Made by a program: the position numbers and the translations under genes. 64,000 nucleotides of DNA from JAGVPT01 sp963827085 (GTDB lineage: Bacteria > Bacteroidota > Ignavibacteria > UBA10030 > UBA8401). Positions 59,436 through 64,000 of the stretch are shown piece after piece. The stretch covers positions 186,001-250,000 of the forward strand of contig CAWGZY010000001.1 of assembly GCA_963827085.1 (NCBI GenBank), in the 5' to 3' direction. How positions within the stretch are numbered: position 1 is the stretch's first letter; each line of letters begins with the position of its first letter. The notes under the pieces are model-generated. The model saw only the letters and a list, made by a program, of their open reading frames with translations, made no database searches and was not told the origin of the DNA.

Positions 59436-62400
59436 GTGCACAAAAAAACGGTGCTAATGACGGCGCTGACATTGCTTTTCGCCCTTGGTGTACTGGCGCA
59501 AATCGAGCCGGCCGTCGGTGTTCGAGAAAATACACCGGCAGTTCATGCGTTGAAGAATCTTACTATCATTGTTGCGCCGGGAATGAGAATTGAAAAAGGG
59601 ACGATCGTAGTTCGGGACGGCGTCATAGAATCTGCGGGCGCAAACGTGGCGATCCCTGCCGATGCAAGAATATGGGATTGCTCCGGCTTTACGGCATACG
59701 CCGGGCTTATCGACCTGTATACCGACATCGGCCAGCCGAAACCAAAGGCGTCGACGCCGGGACAGCCTTCTTCGGCAGTATCCACGATTACCTCCCCGCG
59801 GGGATCCGTTCACTGGAATTCACAGGTTCACCCCGAGAGCTCAGGTGCAGAGTTTTTTCTTCCGGACAAAGATGCGGCCGAAAAATATCGCGCCATGGGT
59901 TTCACAACCGTTCTCTCGGCACCGTCGAGTGGAATATTCCGCGGCTCGAGCGCGCTGGTGTCTCTTGGCGACGGGAGTGCCAATGCACTGCTTGTGAAGG
60001 ACAACATTACGCAAAATGTCTCATTTTCACGCGACCTCTTTGACTACGGCTATCCCACTTCACTCATGGGAGCGATTGCATTGATTCGTCAGACGTTCAT
60101 CGATGCAAATTGGTATCGGGATGCATTGAGAACTTTTGCCAAAAATCCAGCGCAGGAACGTCCCGAAGAAAATAAATCTCTGACAGCTTTGGAAGCCGCT
60201 GCGTCGGGGAGGCAGCCGGTTGTTTTTGAAACCACCGACGAACAAAATATTCTGCGTGCATCAAAGATCGCAAAAGAATTTTCTCTTGTATTATGGATTC
60301 GGGGAAACGGCTACGAATACCGCCGGCTCGAAGCGATAAAGGAAACTGACGCGCCGATCATTCTCCCCATCAATTTTCCCGATGCGCCGAACGTCAACAC
60401 TCCTGAGGATGCCCTCGATGTTAGTTTTGAGGAATTACGTCATTGGGATTTCGCGCCTGAGAATCCTGCCCGGCTCAAAGAGGCGGGAGTACAATTTGCC
60501 TTGACGACATCGACTCTCAAAGAAGTATCAAAATTCAGAATTCTAGTTCGGACGGCGATTGATCGGGGGTTGAAAGCCGACGATGCAATTGCAGCCTTGA
60601 CGACGATCCCGGCCAAGATGCTGGGAATGGAGAAACAGCTTGGCACGATCGAAGCAGGCAAGGCGGCGAACTTCGTACTCACCGACGGTGAGTTGTTCGG
60701 AGAGAAAACAAAAATCAGAGAAACATGGGTGGATGGAAAACGATATGAAGTGAAGGCGCCGGTGCAAGCCGAGGCGCGGGGAACATGGTCGTACTCGCTG
60801 AATGTCTCTGCTTCAAAAAAAGATACCGGTTCACTTATCATTACCGGCGAACCGGACGCACTATCCGGAATGGTTTCGCGCGGTACGGTCAAAGTCAAAA
60901 CAACGTCCGTGGTTCTTGCCGGGAAGAATATTGCGCTTTTGTTCACCGGCGATTCGCTCGGTTATGCCGGAATTTTCCGATTGACGGGCGTCGTTCAGGA
61001 CTCGACGATTGCCGGTGCGGGGGAGTTGCCGGATGGATCAGATATCACATGGTCTGCACGATTGATCAAGCCGTTTGTCGCGCCTCCCGATACTGCGAAG
61101 AAGCCTGAACCAATGCACGCGTCGTTCGATGTGGTTTATCCCGAAGGGGTGTTTGGTAGAAAAATAGTGCCTAAACAGCCGGAAAATATTTTGGTAAAAG
61201 GGGGATATGTGTGGACGAGCGGTCCGCAGGGAAATCTCGAGAACACCGACATCCTGTACACAAAGGGAAAAGTCGCAAAGATCGGGAAAAGTATCGAGGC
61301 GCCGAAAGGGGCCGTCGTTATCGATGCAACAGGAAAAAACATCACCGCCGGGTTAATTGACTGCCATTCCCACACCGCTATCTCTGGCGGCGTGAATGAA
61401 GTGGGGCAGGCCATTTCCGCAGAAGTGCGCATCGGCGATGTTGTGAACGCCAATGATGTCGCAATCTACCGAGAACTGGCCGGAGGATTAACGGTCGCTC
61501 ACCTGCTCCATGGTTCCGCAAATTCTATCGGCGGCCAGAATCAAGTTGTGAAGCTCCGTTGGGGAATGCTCGGCGACGGAATGAAATTCGAAGGCGCTCC
61601 GAAGAGCATAAAATTTGCTCTCGGCGAAAACCCAAAGCAGTCGAATTGGGGAGGCAACTTCACGACGCGCTACCCCCAGACAAGGATGGGGGTCGAACAA
61701 ATTATCCGCGACGAATTTAGCGCCGCGCGCGACTATAAAAAGAACATGGAAGAAGCGAAAGACAATCCTGATAAAATCCCGCGGCGGAGGGACCTGGAGC
61801 TCGACGCCATCGTGGAAATTTTGGACGGAACGCGGCTTGTTCACGCTCATTCGTACCGGCAGGACGAGATTCTCATGTTGATGCGTGTCGCCGACGATTT
61901 CGGTTTCAAAGTCGCAACATTTCAGCACGGGTTGGAAGGATACAAAATTGCCGAAGAGATCGTAAAGCATGGAGCGGGTGTATCGACGTTCAGCGATTGG
62001 TGGGCGTATAAATATGAAGTGATCGATGCGATTCCATACAACGGCGCTCTTATGCACGACGTCGGCGTCGTCGTTTCCTACAATTCCGACAGCGACGAAC
62101 TCGCGAGACGATTAAACACCGAAGCGGCAAAGGCGGTGAAGTACGGAGGTGTAAGCGAAGAAGAGGCGCTGAAGTTTGTTACGATCAACCCTGCCAAGCA
62201 ATTGCGCATCGACAATCGCGTCGGCTCAATTGAAGTAGGAAAGGATGCTGACTTTGTCATCTGGAGCGGCTCACCGTTGTCGCCATACTCCGTTTGCGAG
62301 CAAACGTGGATTGACGGAAGGAGATATTTCGACCGGGATGAAGACAGGGCAATGAACGCAGAGGTTCAAAAAGAACGTACTATGTTGATCCAAAAGATTC

Positions 62401-62495
62401 TTGCGTCGAAAAAACCCGGGTCCGGAAGCGAAACCCCGGCTTTGCGCGTGAAGAAATCTATATCCGGTCAGGAAAGCGAAGGAGGTGGCCAATGA
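59436..62495 (+). CDS. Secreted tandem amidohydrolase, first domain degenerate
   Basis: 1019 residues from GTG with AGGAGG in place; signal peptide about 1-22. Two amidohydrolase-superfamily domains. In the first (about 40-450) the HxH metal motif is lost (AGLIDLYTD, Y95 and D97). In the second (about 575-985) it is intact (GLIDCHSH, H647 and H649), followed by further metal-site candidates HAHSY and FQHGLE. Relatives resemble imidazolonepropionases and prolidase-like dipeptidases. The stop overlaps the next ATG by 4 bases, so the two proteins are made together. Confidence 0.9.
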   Translation: MHKKTVLMTALTLLFALGVLAQIEPAVGVRENTPAVHALKNLTIIVAPGMRIEKGTIVVRDGVIESAGANVAIPADARIWDCSGFTAYAGLIDLYTDIGQPKPKASTPGQPSSAVSTITSPRGSVHWNSQVHPESSGAEFFLPDKDAAEKYRAMGFTTVLSAPSSGIFRGSSALVSLGDGSANALLVKDNITQNVSFSRDLFDYGYPTSLMGAIALIRQTFIDANWYRDALRTFAKNPAQERPEENKSLTALEAAASGRQPVVFETTDEQNILRASKIAKEFSLVLWIRGNGYEYRRLEAIKETDAPIILPINFPDAPNVNTPEDALDVSFEELRHWDFAPENPARLKEAGVQFALTTSTLKEVSKFRILVRTAIDRGLKADDAIAALTTIPAKMLGMEKQLGTIEAGKAANFVLTDGELFGEKTKIRETWVDGKRYEVKAPVQAEARGTWSYSLNVSASKKDTGSLIITGEPDALSGMVSRGTVKVKTTSVVLAGKNIALLFTGDSLGYAGIFRLTGVVQDSTIAGAGELPDGSDITWSARLIKPFVAPPDTAKKPEPMHASFDVVYPEGVFGRKIVPKQPENILVKGGYVWTSGPQGNLENTDILYTKGKVAKIGKSIEAPKGAVVIDATGKNITAGLIDCHSHTAISGGVNEVGQAISAEVRIGDVVNANDVAIYRELAGGLTVAHLLHGSANSIGGQNQVVKLRWGMLGDGMKFEGAPKSIKFALGENPKQSNWGGNFTTRYPQTRMGVEQIIRDEFSAARDYKKNMEEAKDNPDKIPRRRDLELDAIVEILDGTRLVHAHSYRQDEILMLMRVADDFGFKVATFQHGLEGYKIAEEIVKHGAGVSTFSDWWAYKYEVIDAIPYNGALMHDVGVVVSYNSDSDELARRLNTEAAKAVKYGGVSEEEALKFVTINPAKQLRIDNRVGSIEVGKDADFVIWSGSPLSPYSVCEQTWIDGRRYFDRDEDRAMNAEVQKERTMLIQKILASKKPGSGSETPALRVKKSISGQESEGGGQ

Positions 62496-63916
62496 TAAGA
62501 AAAATTGGGAATACAGAATACAGAATTCAGAAGTCAGGATACAGAATACAGAAGACTGAACTCAGAAAACAGGATAGAATGTACAGTGTCGTTAAATGTT
62601 CACTACTCCTTCTTTCTTGTTCATTGTTGATTGCTCATTGTTCATTGTTCGCCTCCGACCCCATTCCGGCAAAGAAGCAGGATCATCCGATAGCGTTGAT
62701 CGGTGCAACGATCCATCCGGTGAGCGCCCCTGAGATTCCGAACGGAACCATTCTTTTTGATAACGGAAAGATTACCGGCATAGGGACGAACGTTTCGCTT
62801 CCAGCCAATGCTGAGAAAATCGACGTCGCCGGAAAACATATTTATCCAGGGCTCATCAATGCAAACTCGACTGTTGGATTGACGGAGATAGAAGCCGTTC
62901 GTGCCACGAACGATTATGCAGAAACGGGGCAGATCAATCCTAATGTGAGGAGCGAGATTGCGGTGAATCCGGAGAGTGAATTAATTCCGACACTGCGTGC
63001 AAACGGCGTGGTCGTTGCCAATGTCATGCCCCAAGGCGGGTTGATTGCAGGGCGCTCTGCGGCAATTATGATGGATGGCTGGACGCAGGAAGACGTCGTT
63101 CTGAAAGCGCCGATTGGGTTGGTCGTCAATTGGCCGGAGATGACGATTTCTCATTCGCCATGGGTACGCCAAACAGAAGAAGAGCAGAAGAAAGATCATG
63201 CAAAGCAGTTGAAAGAACTGAGCGATGCATTCGCCGACGCACGCGCATATATGGTCGCCAAGAAGGCGGAGACCGCAAAAGGAATTCCGTACCACGCGAC
63301 CGATCTCCGGTGGGAGGCGATGATCCCAGTTCTCGAAAAGAAAATTCCGGTTCTAGTCAACGCAAATGAAATACGACAGATTGAAGCGGCCGTTCAATGG
63401 GCGAAAGATGAGAACATTAAGCTTGTCATTGTCAGTGGGAGAGATTCTTGGCGCGTTGCCGATCTTCTAAAAAAGAACGATGTTCCCGTTATTGTCGGGC
63501 CGACGCTTGACGAGCCGAGTCGCGGGTGGGAGCCGTACGACGCTGCCTTCACCGTTCCGTCTAAATTGTTCGCCGCCGGGGTTCAGTTCGCGATTTCCGG
63601 TGAAGGGGAAGCGATGGCCGAACGAAACACTCCGTACCATGCGGCGATGGCGGCCGCCTACGGACTTCCAAAAGAAGAAGCACTGAAGGCGGTAACGATT
63701 TACGCTGCCAAAATTCTCGGCATCGACACGCAAACCGGTTCGCTGGAAGTCGGCAAGGACGCCACCCTTATAATAACAAACGGCGATCCGCTTGAGATTG
63801 AAACGAATGTCCAGATGGAATTCATCCAGGGGAAAAAGATTGACTTGCGGAGCCGGCACACTATTCTCTACGACAAGTACCGGGAAAAATATAAACAGCT
63901 GGGAATTTTGAAGTAG
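62492..63916 (+). CDS. Secreted amidohydrolase-like protein without the HxH motif
   Basis: 474 residues. GGAGGTGG places the start at ATG 62492, coupled to the previous gene; ATG 62579 is an alternative. Residues 6-30 and the signal peptide (about 31-55) are encoded by heptamer repeats. The body is an amidohydrolase domain with PGLINANST where active members have PGLIDxHxH (N125 and T127 replace the His pair), so it is probably not catalytic by itself. It ends with the normal GSLEVGKDATLIITNGDPL. It may be a partner subunit of the preceding enzyme. Confidence 0.88.
   Translation: MIRKIGNTEYRIQKSGYRIQKTELRKQDRMYSVVKCSLLLLSCSLLIAHCSLFASDPIPAKKQDHPIALIGATIHPVSAPEIPNGTILFDNGKITGIGTNVSLPANAEKIDVAGKHIYPGLINANSTVGLTEIEAVRATNDYAETGQINPNVRSEIAVNPESELIPTLRANGVVVANVMPQGGLIAGRSAAIMMDGWTQEDVVLKAPIGLVVNWPEMTISHSPWVRQTEEEQKKDHAKQLKELSDAFADARAYMVAKKAETAKGIPYHATDLRWEAMIPVLEKKIPVLVNANEIRQIEAAVQWAKDENIKLVIVSGRDSWRVADLLKKNDVPVIVGPTLDEPSRGWEPYDAAFTVPSKLFAAGVQFAISGEGEAMAERNTPYHAAMAAAYGLPKEEALKAVTIYAAKILGIDTQTGSLEVGKDATLIITNGDPLEIETNVQMEFIQGKKIDLRSRHTILYDKYREKYKQLGILK
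62509..62647 (+). repeat. Two heptamer arrays inside a reading frame
   Basis: Ten GAATACA-type units in perfect register (62509-62578), twenty bases, then seven TTCATTG-type units (62599-62647). The first family is that of nuoB-nuoC, the second that of mreB-mreC. Because 21 bases are seven codons, the protein repeats every 7 residues (TEYRIQK, SGYRIQK; then CSLLLLS, CSLLIAH, CSLF). Confidence 0.92.
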
Positions 63917-63958
63917 AAGGATCGATTGCTGCCTTTCCAAAACATGGAGAAATAAACA

Positions 63959-64000
63959 ATGAAAATCAAAGCCGTCATATTCGGAGCTACGGGCATGGTT
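63959..64000 (+). CDS. NAD(P)-binding protein, N-terminus only
   Basis: Fourteen codons to the window edge, starting at an ATG behind GGAG: MKIKAVIFGATGMV. The GATGMV loop fits the Rossmann GxxGxxG of epimerases, atypical SDRs or semialdehyde dehydrogenases. Confidence 0.55.
   Translation, partial: MKIKAVIFGATGMV

Overview
The window is a 64 kb piece of a Gram-negative, probably free-living chromosome, most likely from the FCB group and closest in style to Ignavibacteriota/Chlorobiota-type genomes. The evidence is the ileS-traR-lspA-rluD order, an 11-12-subunit-type nuoABCDEF run, an adenosylcobalamin-dependent (class II) ribonucleotide reductase, lipoproteins, periplasmic GH92/GH20 glycosidases and tandem secreted amidohydrolases. 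Several promoters have E. coli-like -35/-10 boxes with 17-base spacers (for example 7249-7277, 15422-15450, 56067-56095), which argues against the divergent promoters of Bacteroidia. The placement is an inference; no 16S rRNA gene is present.

Layout. 0-2.4 kb: end of ileS, a DksA/TraR zinc-finger gene, lspA and an RluD-family pseudouridine synthase. 2.4-7.2 kb: a DUF559 nuclease-like gene between palindromic repeats, then, on the minus strand, purN-purH and mreB-mreC. 7.4-10 kb: Cu/Zn superoxide dismutase, a small secreted protein, a MITE-like element and an LD-carboxypeptidase. 10.3-15 kb: nuoA-B-C-D-E-F on the minus strand. 15.4-18.4 kb: nrdJ behind a good promoter and a long leader. 18.5-21.9 kb: hisB-H-A-F-I. 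21.9-30.3 kb: a PfkB kinase, an RmlD-like reductase, an EEP-fold lipoprotein, serS and a heterodimeric ABC exporter, with two small four-helix-bundle (23S-intervening-sequence type) genes wedged between operon members. 30.4-33.8 kb: a VapBC-type toxin-antitoxin pair, fbp, a DEDDh exonuclease and a TPR lipoprotein. 34.3-38.4 kb: trpB2, an ATP-grasp protein, a TrmH methyltransferase and tRNA-Arg(UCG). 38.5-46.4 kb: a signalling cluster of one degenerate receiver protein, one CheY-like protein, three histidine kinases (one a large hybrid) and a Cys-rich unknown. 46.5-64 kb: an amino-acid permease, GH92, an adaptor plus two FtsX/MacB-type permeases, an anti-sigma-like peptide, two divergent HTH regulators, GH20, two coupled amidohydrolases and the start of an NAD(P)-binding protein.

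The most unusual feature is the intergenic DNA. At least ten gaps between co-directional genes carry tandem arrays with a strict 7-bp period, belonging to several sequence families. In most cases the array occurs as two inverted arms that could form a long hairpin in the operon mRNA. Four small accessory cassettes (DUF559, two four-helix-bundle genes, VapBC) sit between inverted-repeat arms of this or a related kind. One four-helix-bundle gene lies between arms that form a perfect 28-bp stem, the same architecture as the intervening sequences found inside 23S rRNA, but here inside an ABC-transporter operon. In one amidohydrolase gene two heptamer families run into the reading frame and encode its N-terminus and signal peptide with a 7-residue period. 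Separately, two copies of a 182-184 bp MITE with 14-bp terminal inverted repeats and 8-bp target duplications are present.
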